The notes: generated by a model from the sequence alone, not told the origin. A stretch of DNA of 64,000 nucleotides from Streptomyces olivoverticillatus (GCF_014203555.1 NZ_JACHJH010000009.1:1-64000), one strand, 5' to 3'. Positions 1 through 9,469 are shown, counted from the first letter of the stretch. Made by a program: numbers and translations.

Positions 1-90
1 CCCGGTTACATTCCGAACCCGGAAGCTAAGCCTTTCAGCGCCGATGGTACTGCATGGGGGACCGTGTGGGAGAGTAGGACGCCGCCGAAC
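1..90 (+). rRNA. rrf: 5S ribosomal RNA, 3' part
   Basis: The opening bases carry the conserved 3' half of a high-GC Gram-positive 5S rRNA, including the GATGGTACTGCATGGGGG core and the GAGAGTAGGACGCCGCC tail. The 5' third lies outside the window, so this is the end of an rRNA operon read on the plus strand. A strong terminator follows within 15 bases, as expected for the last gene of a 16S-23S-5S operon. The exact 3' end may be off by a few bases. Confidence 0.93.
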
Positions 91-100
91 TAATTTTCAG

Positions 101-146
101 AAAAGCTCTGGTGTTTGAACTTCGGTTCAGACGCCAGAGCTTTTTT
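101..146 (+). terminator. Intrinsic terminator of the rRNA operon
   Basis: A nearly perfect stem of about 20 bp (AAAAGCTCTGG arm pairing with CCAGAGCTTTT) closes on a TTCG tetraloop and runs into TTTTTT. The A-tract before and T-tract after make it a textbook rho-independent terminator, unusually AT-rich at its base for this genome. Confidence 0.95.
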
Positions 147-190
147 GTTTTCACGATCAACCACAAAGGGACACGGCATGTTCACGTTCC

Positions 191-919
191 GTGGGAAGCA
201 TCCGCGGCATGGGGACAGAAGAGAAGCTGCGGGCAGCAGGGGTGGGCTTCGGCGATGAGGTCGTCGTGCCCTCGTTCGCCACCGTCGCAGTTGCCGAAGC
301 CGTGCGGAACGTCGGGGCCCTGCCGGTGTTCGCGGACATCGATCCTGTGACCCTCTGCCTCGACCCCGCGTCCGCGTCCGCCGTGGTGACCCCGCGGACC
401 GCGGCCATCGTGGCCGTACACCTCTTCGGGCACCCCGCCGACCTGGCGGCCCTCCGCTCCATCGTGCTCAGCCGCTCGCTGCACATCATCGAGCACACCG
501 AACCCACCGACCTCGCCCGGCAGCTCGGCGGCCGGAACACCGCCGCCGCCGTGAGCCGGCGCCGGGCCAACGCCGCCTACCTCGGGGCCCGTCTCACCGG
601 CGTCGTCACGCCCACCGTGGCCCCGGGCATCGAACACCTCTACCACTGCTACGTCGTGCGCGTCCCCGGCAACGGCCGCCCCGACCGGGATGCCTTCGCC
701 CGGGCGCTCCGGGCCCGCGGTGTGCGGTGCCACGTGCCCGTACAGACGCCCGTACACCGAATGCCGCCGTTCCGGCGGGAGTTGTGGCTGGCCGAGACCG
801 AGCGGGCCGCCGACGAATGCCTTGCGCTGCCCGTCGACGAGGGGATGTCGCGGCGCGAACTGCATCGCATGGTGTCGGCCTGCAATGGGCTCGGCGGACC
901 CCTGTACATGGCGGCCTGA
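191..919 (+). CDS. Truncated DegT/DnrJ/EryC1/StrS-type aminotransferase homologue
   Basis: The product (about 236-242 aa; GTG 191 or ATG 209) aligns by eye with the sugar aminotransferase family: GVGFGDEVVVPSF, PVFADIDP, PRTAAIVAVHLFGHPADLAALR and the C-terminal FRRELWLAETERAADECLALP. Family members are about 370 aa. Here the N-terminal 50-60 residues are absent, and the middle jumps from the RQLGGR region straight to SRRRANAAYL. This removes the segment that holds the Schiff-base lysine, so PLP-dependent transamination is unlikely. The frame is open with normal codon use, so it may be a domesticated short variant rather than fresh decay. It sits alone between the rRNA terminator and tRNA-Thr. 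No ribosome site is convincing. Confidence 0.7.
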   Translation: MGSIRGMGTEEKLRAAGVGFGDEVVVPSFATVAVAEAVRNVGALPVFADIDPVTLCLDPASASAVVTPRTAAIVAVHLFGHPADLAALRSIVLSRSLHIIEHTEPTDLARQLGGRNTAAAVSRRRANAAYLGARLTGVVTPTVAPGIEHLYHCYVVRVPGNGRPDRDAFARALRARGVRCHVPVQTPVHRMPPFRRELWLAETERAADECLALPVDEGMSRRELHRMVSACNGLGGPLYMAA

Positions 920-980
920 CCGAGGCGCCCGGCTGGTCAAAAGCACGTACGAACATCGGGTATGCTTTATCTCGTTGCCG

Positions 981-1053
981 GCCCCAATAGCTCAGTCGGC
1001 AGAGCGTCTCCATGGTAAGGAGAAGGTCAACGGTTCGATTCCGTTTTGGGGCT
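981..1053 (+). tRNA. tRNA-Thr (anticodon GGT)
   Basis: A 73-base cloverleaf can be drawn. The acceptor stem GCCCCAA pairs with TTGGGGC, the D-arm is GCTC/GAGC, the anticodon stem TCTCC/GGAGA encloses loop ATGGTAA with anticodon GGT, and the T-arm AACGG/CCGTT encloses TTCGATT. It reads ACC threonine codons. CCA is not encoded; a terminator follows eight bases later. Confidence 0.95.
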
Positions 1054-1060
1054 CTGTAAA

Positions 1061-1095
1061 GAGAAAGGCCCCCGCCAATGGCGGGGGCCTTTCTC
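1061..1095. terminator. Bidirectional terminator between tRNA-Thr and the SpoIIE-type gene
   Basis: A perfect 16-bp stem (GAGAAAGGCCCCCGCC and its complement) with a 3-base loop AAT lies between two convergent genes. The outer GAGAAA/TTTCTC pairs give a T-rich 3' side on the plus strand and an equivalent one on the minus strand. Confidence 0.9.
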
Positions 1096-1109
1096 GTATG
1101 CCCTGTGCC

Positions 1110-3773
1110 TTACGGCTCCTGACGTTCCGGCACCCGCATGGCGAGGATCGCCATGTCGTCCGAAGCGGGCTCGGCTGCGAATCGTTCGACCGCGCGCAGG
1201 ATGCGGGCAGCGACCGCGCCCGCCGTGAGGCCCGTACATGTGGTGAGGACGTCGCTGAGGCCGTCGTCGCCCAGCATGCGCGCGCCCTCGCGGCGTTCGG
1301 TGACGCCGTCGGTGACGCACAGCAGGACGTCGCCCGGCTCCAGCGTCACCGTCTGCTCGTAGAGCTCCAGGTCGTCCATGACGCCCAGCAGCGGCTGCGG
1401 GTCGGCGGCCGGCTCCACGCTGCCGTCCTGACGCAGGCGCAGCGGCAGCGGATGGCCGGCGCAGACGACCTTGAGGACCGCACTGCCGTCCTCCTGCGGC
1501 CACAACTCCCCGTAGAGGAGGGTGAGGAAGCGGCTGCGGGCGCCCTCGTCGAGGATGGCGGCGTTGAGCCGCTCCAGCACCGCGGGACCGCCGAAGCCTT
1601 CGCGGGCCAGCAGGCGCAGCGCGTGCCGGGCGAGGCCGGTGACGGCGGCGGCTTCCGGGCCGGTGCCGCAGACGTCGCCGATGGCGAAGCCGTAGGCGCC
1701 GTCCCGGATGGGGAAGAGGTCGTAGAAGTCGCCGCCCACCTCGTTGCCCTCGCCCGCGGCGCGGTAGATGACCTCGACCTCCACACCGGGCACGTCCGGG
1801 AGCTCGGGCGGCAGGAGGCTGCGCTGGAGGCTCTGGCTGATGGCGGTGCGCTCGCTGTAGAGGCGGGCGTTGTCCAGGGCGAGTGCGGCGCGGCGGGAGA
1901 GGTCCTCGGCGAGTTCGAGGATCTCCTGGCGGAAGTGGTCGTCGGTGGGCTTGCCGAGGGTGAGCATGCCGATGACGCGGTTGCGGGCCACCAGCGGCAG
2001 GACGACGGTCTCGCCGCCGACGGCCGCCGCCGTGGCCAGGGAGGTGCCGGGCGCGGCGGGCAGGTGCTCGGAGGCGTCGGTGAGGCCGAGGCTGCGCAGG
2101 GAGGTGCGGAGCGCGGCCGCGTGGGCGGCCTCGGAGGGGGCGGTCCAGACGCGGGCGCCCGGGGTGGGCACGGGATCCGGCGGGGAGACCTTGGAGAGGA
2201 GGGCCTTGAGGCCGTCGATGCGGTCTTCGTCCTCGTGGAGGACGTAGGAGAGCTCCGGCTCGGAGGACTGGTCGGCGATGGTGTAGACCGCGCACCAGGT
2301 GGCCAGGGTCGGGACGGTCATCTGGGCCATCAGGGCGAGCGTCTGGTCGCGGTCGAGGGTGCCGGCGAGGAGGTCGGAGGCCTCGACGAGGAAGGAGAGG
2401 GAGCCGCGGCGGAGCCGCTCCAGCTCGCCCAGACGGGCGGATTCCACGGCGAGGGCGATGCGGTCGGCGGCGAACTGGAGCCGGAGCGCCTCCTCGTTGC
2501 CGTAGCGCCTCGGTGATTCGGCGGCCACGCCGAGGGAGCCGGTGAGGCGGCCCTCGACCTTGAGCGGGACGGTGACGACGGAGCGCATGCCGGTGTCGGT
2601 GAGCAGCGGCACGGCGTCGGGCACGGCACCGAGGTCGTCGTGGACGGCGGGCATGCGGGCGGAGCCGTAGCGACCGGTGCCGGCCTCGACGGGGACGCGG
2701 GCGAAGCGCTGGCGGGTGGAGGGCAGGCCCGTGGAGGCGCGTACCTCCAGTTCCGTTTCGTCGTCGGTGGCGAGCAGCAGGTAGGCGGAGTCGCCGTCGA
2801 GCATGTCGCGGGCGCGCTCGACGGTGCGCTGGAGGAGGCCGTCGAGGTCGTCGGGGGCGGGGGAGCCGATGAAGACCTCGAAGGGGTCGGCCGCGGTGCC
2901 GCGCTCGGAGCCGGAGGCGTCGGCGGAGGAGGAGCGCTGGGGGCTCTGCAGCACGGCGCGCTCGTCATCCCGTACCAGCAGGCAGACCGTGGAGGGCGCG
3001 CCCACGTTGTCGCGGACGCGCAGGTGGGAGGCGTAGACGGGGATGATGCGGCCGTCGGCGCCCCTTATGCCGTAGGAGCCTTCCCAGCGGGAGAGCAGCA
3101 GGGCCTCGGCGATGCCGGTGGAGGTGCCGGGGGTGTGCGGCCAGGCGGCGAAGTCCGTCAGGGGCTTGCCGGTGACCTGGTCGACGCTGAAGCCGAAGAG
3201 CTCATGGGCGTCGTCGTTCCACGCGCTGATGCCGCCGGTGCGGTCGATCTGGATGACGGCGACGCGGACACGCGTTTCGGCGACGGGAAGGGCCTCGGTG
3301 GGCAGGGCGGGGCCCGCCGAGCGGGTGCCCGCCGGTCGGTCGGGCAGGTCGAGGCGGAACCAGACGGTCTTGCGGGCGGCACTGTACTCCACGCCCCAGC
3401 GGGCCGCGAGCGCTCCGCACAGCAGCAGGCCGCGGCCGCCCTCCCGGTCGAGGCCGCCGAGCTGGCGGCCGGATGCCTGGAGTGGAAGCTCTCGTTCGGG
3501 GTAGCGGTCGGACACCTCGATGCGGACCCCCGCATCGGTACGTACACAGCTGACGTCGGCGGCGGTGCCGGCGTGGACGACGGCGTTGGTGACGAGCTCG
3601 CTGGTCAGGACGACAGCGTCGTCGATGACGTCGGGGAAGCCCCAGCCTTGGAGGGTGTCGCGGACGAAGGCGCGGGCGGCGGCGACGGAGCGCCCGACCG
3701 GCTCGAAGGTGGCGGCAGCCCGCGCGGTGATCACAGGTCTCCTCGTGTATGTGTCGGCGGTCTGCTCACCCAT
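1110..3773 (-). CDS. SpoIIE-type PP2C phosphatase with RsbW-like ATPase, PAS and GAF domains
   Basis: This 887-aa cytosolic protein probably acts in a partner-switching cascade that sets anti-sigma/anti-anti-sigma phosphorylation. In order: a HATPase_c_2/RsbW-like kinase domain (about 20-150; ELVTNAVVHA and GGRGLLL motifs), a PAS domain (about 165-285), two GAF domains (about 305-460 and 475-640), and a C-terminal SpoIIE PP2C domain (about 650-887; GGDFYD, IGDVCGTG, LVCAGHPLP-like VVCAGHPLP, TDGVTE, SDDMAIL). Metal-binding aspartates are present. The start at 3773 has GGAGGGG 8 nt upstream; an open extension to 4028 lacks a site. The gene is divergent from osaA, so a link to osmotic or redox signalling is an inference from position. 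No membrane segment is visible. Confidence 0.9.
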   Translation of the reverse strand: MGEQTADTYTRRPVITARAAATFEPVGRSVAAARAFVRDTLQGWGFPDVIDDAVVLTSELVTNAVVHAGTAADVSCVRTDAGVRIEVSDRYPERELPLQASGRQLGGLDREGGRGLLLCGALAARWGVEYSAARKTVWFRLDLPDRPAGTRSAGPALPTEALPVAETRVRVAVIQIDRTGGISAWNDDAHELFGFSVDQVTGKPLTDFAAWPHTPGTSTGIAEALLLSRWEGSYGIRGADGRIIPVYASHLRVRDNVGAPSTVCLLVRDDERAVLQSPQRSSSADASGSERGTAADPFEVFIGSPAPDDLDGLLQRTVERARDMLDGDSAYLLLATDDETELEVRASTGLPSTRQRFARVPVEAGTGRYGSARMPAVHDDLGAVPDAVPLLTDTGMRSVVTVPLKVEGRLTGSLGVAAESPRRYGNEEALRLQFAADRIALAVESARLGELERLRRGSLSFLVEASDLLAGTLDRDQTLALMAQMTVPTLATWCAVYTIADQSSEPELSYVLHEDEDRIDGLKALLSKVSPPDPVPTPGARVWTAPSEAAHAAALRTSLRSLGLTDASEHLPAAPGTSLATAAAVGGETVVLPLVARNRVIGMLTLGKPTDDHFRQEILELAEDLSRRAALALDNARLYSERTAISQSLQRSLLPPELPDVPGVEVEVIYRAAGEGNEVGGDFYDLFPIRDGAYGFAIGDVCGTGPEAAAVTGLARHALRLLAREGFGGPAVLERLNAAILDEGARSRFLTLLYGELWPQEDGSAVLKVVCAGHPLPLRLRQDGSVEPAADPQPLLGVMDDLELYEQTVTLEPGDVLLCVTDGVTERREGARMLGDDGLSDVLTTCTGLTAGAVAARILRAVERFAAEPASDDMAILAMRVPERQEP

Positions 3774-3985
3774 GTGCAGCGCCCCTCCATTGCCCTGGCC
3801 GGATGCCAGGTTACTTACCTCCGCCGGGTGCGCGGAGGCCGGTGCACGGGGATTCCACCTTGGGAGTGCCCGTGGACCGTGTGCGATGCTGCCGACTGTT
3901 ATGGCCTGGTTGGGCTGGGGTGAAACACTGGGAAAGCTCGAAGCGGAAGCCCGACGAGGATGATCGACCCTGCGGGAGGGACACG
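3774..3985. promoter_or_regulatory. Divergent promoter region between the SpoIIE-type gene and osaA
   Basis: This 212-base gap must hold promoters for both directions. On the minus strand a TAACCT hexamer lies about 30-50 bases upstream of the phosphatase ribosome site. On the plus strand I see no convincing -35/-10 pair. The stretch translates poorly in all frames apart from upstream extensions of the flanking genes. Confidence 0.4.
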
Positions 3986-6900
3986 GTGGAGTCTGGCGCA
4001 GCGGCGCGGGGCGCAAGCACGCGCGCAAAGGGCGGACGGTCCCGGCCCAATGGGACGACGGAGGTGGACACCGCGGCCCTGAACCGGCTGCTGTCGGCTC
4101 TCGAGTCGATGCGGGACGGGAACTTCCGTAAACGTCTGACGGTCTCGGGCGACGGCGTGATGGCCGAGATCGCCGCGGTCTACAACGAAGTCGCGGACCG
4201 CAATCTGCAGCTCACCGGCGAGCTGGCGCGGGTGCGCCGGGTGGTCGGCCGGGAGGGAAAGCTCACAGAGCGGCTGGAGGTCGGGGCCTGCGAGGGCGCC
4301 TGGGCGGCGGCGATCGATGCTTCCAACGCCCTGGTGGACGACCTGGTGCGGCCGGTGTCCGAGGTGGGCCGGGTGCTGTCGGCGGTGGCCGAGGGCGACC
4401 TGGAGCAGCGGATGGACCTGCGCTCGCAGGGGTCGGACGGGTCGGCGCATCCGCTGCGCGGTGAGTTCCTCAAGGTGGGGCGCACCGTCAACGGCCTGGT
4501 GGACCAGCTGTCGGCGTTCACCGACGAGGTCACGCGGGTGGCGAGCGAGGTCGGCACGGAGGGCAAGCTGGGCGGGCAGGCCCGGGTGCGCGGAATGTCG
4601 GGTTCGTGGAAGGACCTCACGGACTCCGTCAACACGATGGCGTCCCGGCTGACCGCTCAGGTGCGTGACATCGCCTTGGTGACGACCGCCGTCGCCAAGG
4701 GCGATCTCTCCCGGAAGGTCACGGTCCATGTGGCCGGGGAGATGCTGGAGCTGAAGAACACCGTCAACACGATGGTGGACCAGCTGTCCTCCTTCGCCTC
4801 CGAGGTCACGCGGGTGGCCCGTGAGGTGGGCACCGAGGGCGAGCTGGGCGGTCAGGCGCAGGTGCCGGGCGTGGCGGGCGTGTGGAAGGACCTCACCGAC
4901 TCCGTCAACCTGATGGCCGGCAACCTCACCGCCCAGGTGCGCGAGATCGCGCAGGCCACGACGGCGGTCGCCAACGGCGACCTGTCGCAGAAGGTCACGG
5001 TGAATGCGCGCGGCGAGGTCGCGCAGCTGGCCGAGACCATCAATCAGATGACGGAGACGCTGCGCACGTTCGCCGACGAGGTGACGCGGGTGGCGAACGA
5101 GGTCGGTGCCGAGGGGCTGCTGGGCGGTCAGGCGCAGGTGCCGGGTGCGGCGGGTACGTGGAAGGACCTCACCGACTCGGTGAACACCGCCTTCCGCAAC
5201 CTGACGGGCCAGGTGCGCGACATCGCGCAGGTGACGACGGCGGTGGCCAACGGCGATCTGGGCCAGAAGGTCACGGTCGACGTGTCCGGCGAGATGCTGG
5301 AGCTCAAGAACACCGTGAACACGATGGTGGACCAGCTGTCCGCCTTCGGTTCCGAAGTCACCCGCGTGGCACGGGAGATCGGTGTCGAGGGCGAGCTCGG
5401 CGGTCAGGCGCAGGTCTCGGGTGCGGCGGGTACGTGGAAGGACCTCACCGACTCGGTGAACACCGCCTTCCGCAACCTGACCGGCCAGGTCCGCAACATC
5501 GCGCAGGTGACGACGGCGGTGGCCAACGGCGACCTGTCGCAGAAGGTCACGGTCGACGTCTCCGGCGAGATGCTCCAGCTGAAGAACACCGTCAACACGA
5601 TGGTGGACCAGCTGTCGTCGTTCGCCGACCAGGTCACGCGGATGGCGCGGGACGTGGGCACGGAGGGCCGGCTCGGCGGCCAGGCCCGGGTGGACGGGGT
5701 CAGCGGCACCTGGAAGGAGCTGACCGACTCCGTCAACTTCATGGCGGGCAACCTCACTTCGCAGGTGCGGCAGATTGCCCAGGTGACCACGGCCGTGGCG
5801 CGGGGCGACCTGTCGCAGAAGATCGACGTGGATGCGCGCGGCGAGATCCTGGAGCTGAAGAACACCATCAACACGATGGTCGACCAGCTCTCGGCCTTCG
5901 CCGAGCAGGTCACGCGCGTGGCCCGCGACGTGGGCACCGAGGGCCGGCTCGGCGGTCAGGCGCAGGTGCCGGGTGTGGCGGGCGTGTGGCGTGACCTCAC
6001 GGACTCGGTAAACGGCATGGCGGGCAATCTGACCGCCCAGGTCCGCAACATCGCGCAGGTCGCGACGGCTGTGGCGCGGGGCGACCTGTCGCAGAAGATC
6101 GACGTGGATGCGCGCGGCGAGATCCTGGAGCTGAAGAACACCCTCAACACCATGGTCGACCAGCTGTCCTCCTTTGCCGAGCAGGTCACGCGCGTGGCCC
6201 GCGAGGTGGGCACCGAGGGCATCCTGGGCGGCCAGGCGGAGGTCCAGGGCGTCTCGGGCACCTGGAAGGACCTCACGCAGTCGGTCAACTTCATGGCCAA
6301 CAACCTGACGTCGCAGGTGCGCAACATCGCCGAGGTGACGACGGCGGTGGCCAAGGGCGATCTGTCGAAGAAGATCACCGTCGACGCCAAGGGCGAGATC
6401 CTGGAGCTCGTCACCACCGTGAACACGATGGTGGACCAGCTGTCGGACTTCGCCGAGCAGGTGACGCGGGTGGCCCGTGAGGTGGGCACCGAGGGTCAGC
6501 TGGGCGGTCAGGCGCGGGTGCGGGACGTCACCGGCATCTGGAAGGACCTCACCGACAACGTCAACCTGATGGCCAACAACCTCACCAGCCAGGTGCGCAA
6601 CATCTCGCAGGTGGCGGGGGCGGTCGCCAACGGCGACCTGACCAAGAAGATCACGGTGGAGGCGCGCGGCGAGGTCGCGCAGCTGGCCGACACGGTCAAC
6701 ACCATGGTGACCACGCTGTCGTCCTTCGCGGACGAGGTCACCCGGGTGGCCCGCGAGGTCGGCACCGACGGCATCCTGGGCGGCCAGGCGCGCGTCCCGG
6801 GCGTCAGCGGCACCTGGAAGGACCTCACCGAGTCCGTGAACTCGATGGCCTCCAACCTCACCGGGCAGGTCCGCAACATCGCGATGGTGACCACCGCCAT

Positions 6901-9469
6901 CGCCCAGGGCGACCTCACCAAGAAGATCGACATCGATGCGCGCGGCGAGATCCTCCAGTTGAAGACGACCATCAACACGATGGTGGACCAGCTGTCGTCG
7001 TTCGCCGACCAGGTCACGCGGGTGGCCCGCGAGGTGGGTACCGAGGGTCAGCTCGGCGGCCAGGCCCGGGTGCGCGATGTGGACGGCACGTGGCGCGACC
7101 TCACGGAGTCGGTGAACGAGATGGCGGGCAATCTGACCCGTCAGGTGCGCGCCATCGCGGAGGTGGCCACCGCGGTGACCCGCGGCGATCTCAACCTCAA
7201 GATCGACGTGGATGCGGCGGGCGAGATCCTGGAGCTCCAGGACAACATCAACACGATGATCGCCAACCTCCGCGAGACCACGCTGGCCAACAAGGAACAG
7301 GACTGGCTCAAGGGCAACCTCGCCCGCATCTCCGGCCTGATGCAGGGCCGCCGGGACCTCCAGGACGTCGCCGGACTGATCATGAGCGAGCTCACTCCGG
7401 TGGTCTCCGCCCAGCACGGCGCGTTCTTCCTGGCCATGCCGACGGGCTCGCAGGAGGCCGAGAGCGCCGAGGATGCGTACGAGCTGCGGATGCTCGGCTC
7501 GTACGGCTACTCGATGGGCTCGATGCCCACCTCCTTCCGGCCCGGGGAGTCGCTCATCGGCACGGCGGCGAAGGAGAAGCGCACGATCCTGGTGGAGAAC
7601 GTGCCGCCGGGCTACCTCAAGATCGCCTCGGGGCTGGGGGAGGCGCCGCCCGCGCACGTCATCGTGTTGCCGGTGCTCTTCGAAGGGCAGATCCTCGGCG
7701 TGATCGAGCTGGCGTCCTTCCAGCCGTTCGCGCAGATCCAGAAGGACTTCCTCAGCCAGATCGCGGAGATGATCGGCACCAGCGTCAACACCATCAGCGT
7801 CAACACCAAGACGGAGATGCTGCTCAAGCAGTCGCAGGAGCTCACCGAGCAACTGCGCGAGCGGTCGGCAGAGTTGGAGAACCGGCAGAAGGCGCTGGAG
7901 ATCTCCAACGCCGAGCTGGAGGAGAAGTCCGACCGGCTGGCCCGCCAGAACCGCGACATCGAGGTCAAGAACACCGAGATCGAAGAGGCCCGGCAGGTGC
8001 TGGAGGAGCGCGCCGAGCAGCTGGCGGTCTCGATGCGCTACAAGTCCGAGTTCCTCGCCAACATGTCGCACGAGCTGCGCACCCCGCTCAACTCGCTGCT
8101 GATCCTCGCCAAGCTGCTCGCCGACAACGCGGACGGCAACCTCTCCCCGAAGCAGGTGGAGTTCGCGGAGACGATCCACGGCGCGGGCTCGGACCTGCTG
8201 CAGCTGATCAACGACATCCTGGACCTGTCCAAGGTCGAGGCGGGCAAGATGGACGTCAGCCCGACGCGGATCGCGCTGGTCCAGCTGGTGGACTACGTGG
8301 AGGCCACCTTCCGGCCGCTGACCGCGGAGAAGGGCCTGGACTTCTCGGTGCGGGTCTCGCCGGAGCTCCCGGCCACGTTGCACACCGACGAGCAGCGGCT
8401 GCTGCAAGTGCTGCGCAACCTGCTGTCGAACGCGGTGAAGTTCACGGACACCGGCGCCGTCGAGCTGGTCATCCGCCCCGCCGGGACGGACGTGCCGGAC
8501 AGCATCCGCGAGCAGCTGCTGGAGGCCGGATCCCTCCGGGACGCCGACGCCGAGATGATCGCCTTCTCGGTCACCGACACCGGCATCGGCATCGCGGCCA
8601 GCAAGATGCGGGTCATCTTCGAGGCGTTCAAGCAGGCGGACGGCACCACCAGCCGCAAGTACGGCGGTACGGGCCTGGGGCTGTCGATCAGCCGGGAGAT
8701 CGCCCGGCTGCTCGGCGGCGAGATCGACGCGGCGAGCGAGCCGGGCCGTGGCTCCACCTTCACGCTCTATCTGCCGCTCAACCCCGGCGAGCTGCCGCCC
8801 CAGGGCTACCCGCACCTGGAGGCGGACGGCTCCATCGGCCACGAGTCGTCGCTGCTGGAGGGCGAGCTCGCCGACGTGGGCGCCGGCTCGCCCGCGCGCG
8901 GCGGGGCGGCCGGGCTCTTCCTGCGCCGCCGCCGGGCCGCCCAGGCGGCCGGACAGGCGCCCGCCCTGCCGGAAGCGCGGGGAGTGCAGCACGCGCCGTC
9001 CGCTCCGGCGCACGAGCCCTGGCTGACGGATGCGCAGAGTAACGGACAGGAGCCCGCGCCCCATGGCTTCGGCACGGGCTCGACCGTGGGCTTCAACGGC
9101 GAGAAGGTGCTGATCGTCGACGACGACATCCGCAATGTGTTCGCCCTGACGAGCGTGCTGGAGCAGCACGGGCTTTCGGTGCTCTACGCCGAGAACGGGC
9201 GGGAGGGGATCGAGGTCCTGGAGCAGCACGACGACGTCGTGGTGGTCCTGATGGACATCATGATGCCGGAGATGGACGGCTATGCCACGACGGCCGCGAT
9301 CCGCAGGATGCCGCAGTTCGCGGGGCTGCCCATCATCGCGCTCACGGCGAAGGCGATGAAGGGCGACCGGGAGAAGAGCATCGACGCCGGAGCGTCCGAC
9401 TACGTCACCAAGCCGGTCGACACGGATCATCTGCTGTCGGTGATGGAGCAGTGGATGCGCGGGGAGTGA
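3986..9469 (+). CDS. osaA: Hybrid histidine kinase OsaA with tandem HAMP array and C-terminal receiver
   Basis: This 1827-aa soluble hybrid sensor kinase matches what I recall of Streptomyces OsaA, an osmoadaptation regulator. Residues about 35-1100 are about twelve HAMP-type units, ten of them in exact 92-residue register. A GAF domain (about 1105-1270) and a coiled coil (about 1270-1350) follow. HisKA has phospho-acceptor His1362 in SHELRTP. HATPase has the N box NLLSNAVKFTD, G1 DTGIGI and G2 GTGLGLSI. After a Gly/Ala/Pro-rich linker, a receiver domain carries Asp1757 (MDIMMPEMDG) and the TKPVD lysine. No transmembrane helix is visible. GTG 3986 has GGGAGGG 5 nt upstream; longer open extensions lack a site. 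osaB follows 244 bases downstream. Confidence 0.93.
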   Translation: MESGAAARGASTRAKGGRSRPNGTTEVDTAALNRLLSALESMRDGNFRKRLTVSGDGVMAEIAAVYNEVADRNLQLTGELARVRRVVGREGKLTERLEVGACEGAWAAAIDASNALVDDLVRPVSEVGRVLSAVAEGDLEQRMDLRSQGSDGSAHPLRGEFLKVGRTVNGLVDQLSAFTDEVTRVASEVGTEGKLGGQARVRGMSGSWKDLTDSVNTMASRLTAQVRDIALVTTAVAKGDLSRKVTVHVAGEMLELKNTVNTMVDQLSSFASEVTRVAREVGTEGELGGQAQVPGVAGVWKDLTDSVNLMAGNLTAQVREIAQATTAVANGDLSQKVTVNARGEVAQLAETINQMTETLRTFADEVTRVANEVGAEGLLGGQAQVPGAAGTWKDLTDSVNTAFRNLTGQVRDIAQVTTAVANGDLGQKVTVDVSGEMLELKNTVNTMVDQLSAFGSEVTRVAREIGVEGELGGQAQVSGAAGTWKDLTDSVNTAFRNLTGQVRNIAQVTTAVANGDLSQKVTVDVSGEMLQLKNTVNTMVDQLSSFADQVTRMARDVGTEGRLGGQARVDGVSGTWKELTDSVNFMAGNLTSQVRQIAQVTTAVARGDLSQKIDVDARGEILELKNTINTMVDQLSAFAEQVTRVARDVGTEGRLGGQAQVPGVAGVWRDLTDSVNGMAGNLTAQVRNIAQVATAVARGDLSQKIDVDARGEILELKNTLNTMVDQLSSFAEQVTRVAREVGTEGILGGQAEVQGVSGTWKDLTQSVNFMANNLTSQVRNIAEVTTAVAKGDLSKKITVDAKGEILELVTTVNTMVDQLSDFAEQVTRVAREVGTEGQLGGQARVRDVTGIWKDLTDNVNLMANNLTSQVRNISQVAGAVANGDLTKKITVEARGEVAQLADTVNTMVTTLSSFADEVTRVAREVGTDGILGGQARVPGVSGTWKDLTESVNSMASNLTGQVRNIAMVTTAIAQGDLTKKIDIDARGEILQLKTTINTMVDQLSSFADQVTRVAREVGTEGQLGGQARVRDVDGTWRDLTESVNEMAGNLTRQVRAIAEVATAVTRGDLNLKIDVDAAGEILELQDNINTMIANLRETTLANKEQDWLKGNLARISGLMQGRRDLQDVAGLIMSELTPVVSAQHGAFFLAMPTGSQEAESAEDAYELRMLGSYGYSMGSMPTSFRPGESLIGTAAKEKRTILVENVPPGYLKIASGLGEAPPAHVIVLPVLFEGQILGVIELASFQPFAQIQKDFLSQIAEMIGTSVNTISVNTKTEMLLKQSQELTEQLRERSAELENRQKALEISNAELEEKSDRLARQNRDIEVKNTEIEEARQVLEERAEQLAVSMRYKSEFLANMSHELRTPLNSLLILAKLLADNADGNLSPKQVEFAETIHGAGSDLLQLINDILDLSKVEAGKMDVSPTRIALVQLVDYVEATFRPLTAEKGLDFSVRVSPELPATLHTDEQRLLQVLRNLLSNAVKFTDTGAVELVIRPAGTDVPDSIREQLLEAGSLRDADAEMIAFSVTDTGIGIAASKMRVIFEAFKQADGTTSRKYGGTGLGLSISREIARLLGGEIDAASEPGRGSTFTLYLPLNPGELPPQGYPHLEADGSIGHESSLLEGELADVGAGSPARGGAAGLFLRRRRAAQAAGQAPALPEARGVQHAPSAPAHEPWLTDAQSNGQEPAPHGFGTGSTVGFNGEKVLIVDDDIRNVFALTSVLEQHGLSVLYAENGREGIEVLEQHDDVVVVLMDIMMPEMDGYATTAAIRRMPQFAGLPIIALTAKAMKGDREKSIDAGASDYVTKPVDTDHLLSVMEQWMRGE
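4394..7290 (+). repeat. Coding tandem repeat: HAMP units of 92 codons in osaA
   Basis: The GDL codons of successive HAMP units begin at 4700, 4976, 5252, 5528, 5804, 6080, 6356, 6632, 6908 and 7184, exactly 276 bases apart; an earlier unit at 4394 is offset by 306. Each unit repeats the pattern TTAVA-GDLSQK, GEI-ELKNT-NTMVDQLS-FA, VTRVAREVGTEG-LGGQA and W-DLT-SVN. The DNA between units is similar enough to allow recombination. This is protein architecture, not a CRISPR or satellite. Confidence 0.95.

Noticed and set aside
4394..7290. Regular 276-bp repeats as a possible satellite or CRISPR-like array
   Set aside because: The repeats are coding, in frame, and correspond to HAMP units; unit length and lack of spacers exclude CRISPR.
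3899..9430. 1843-codon open frame antisense to osaA
   Set aside because: It is a high-GC shadow frame. The translation is R/H/L/D-rich and repeats with the HAMP array, has no domain, and the sense strand encodes a clear kinase.
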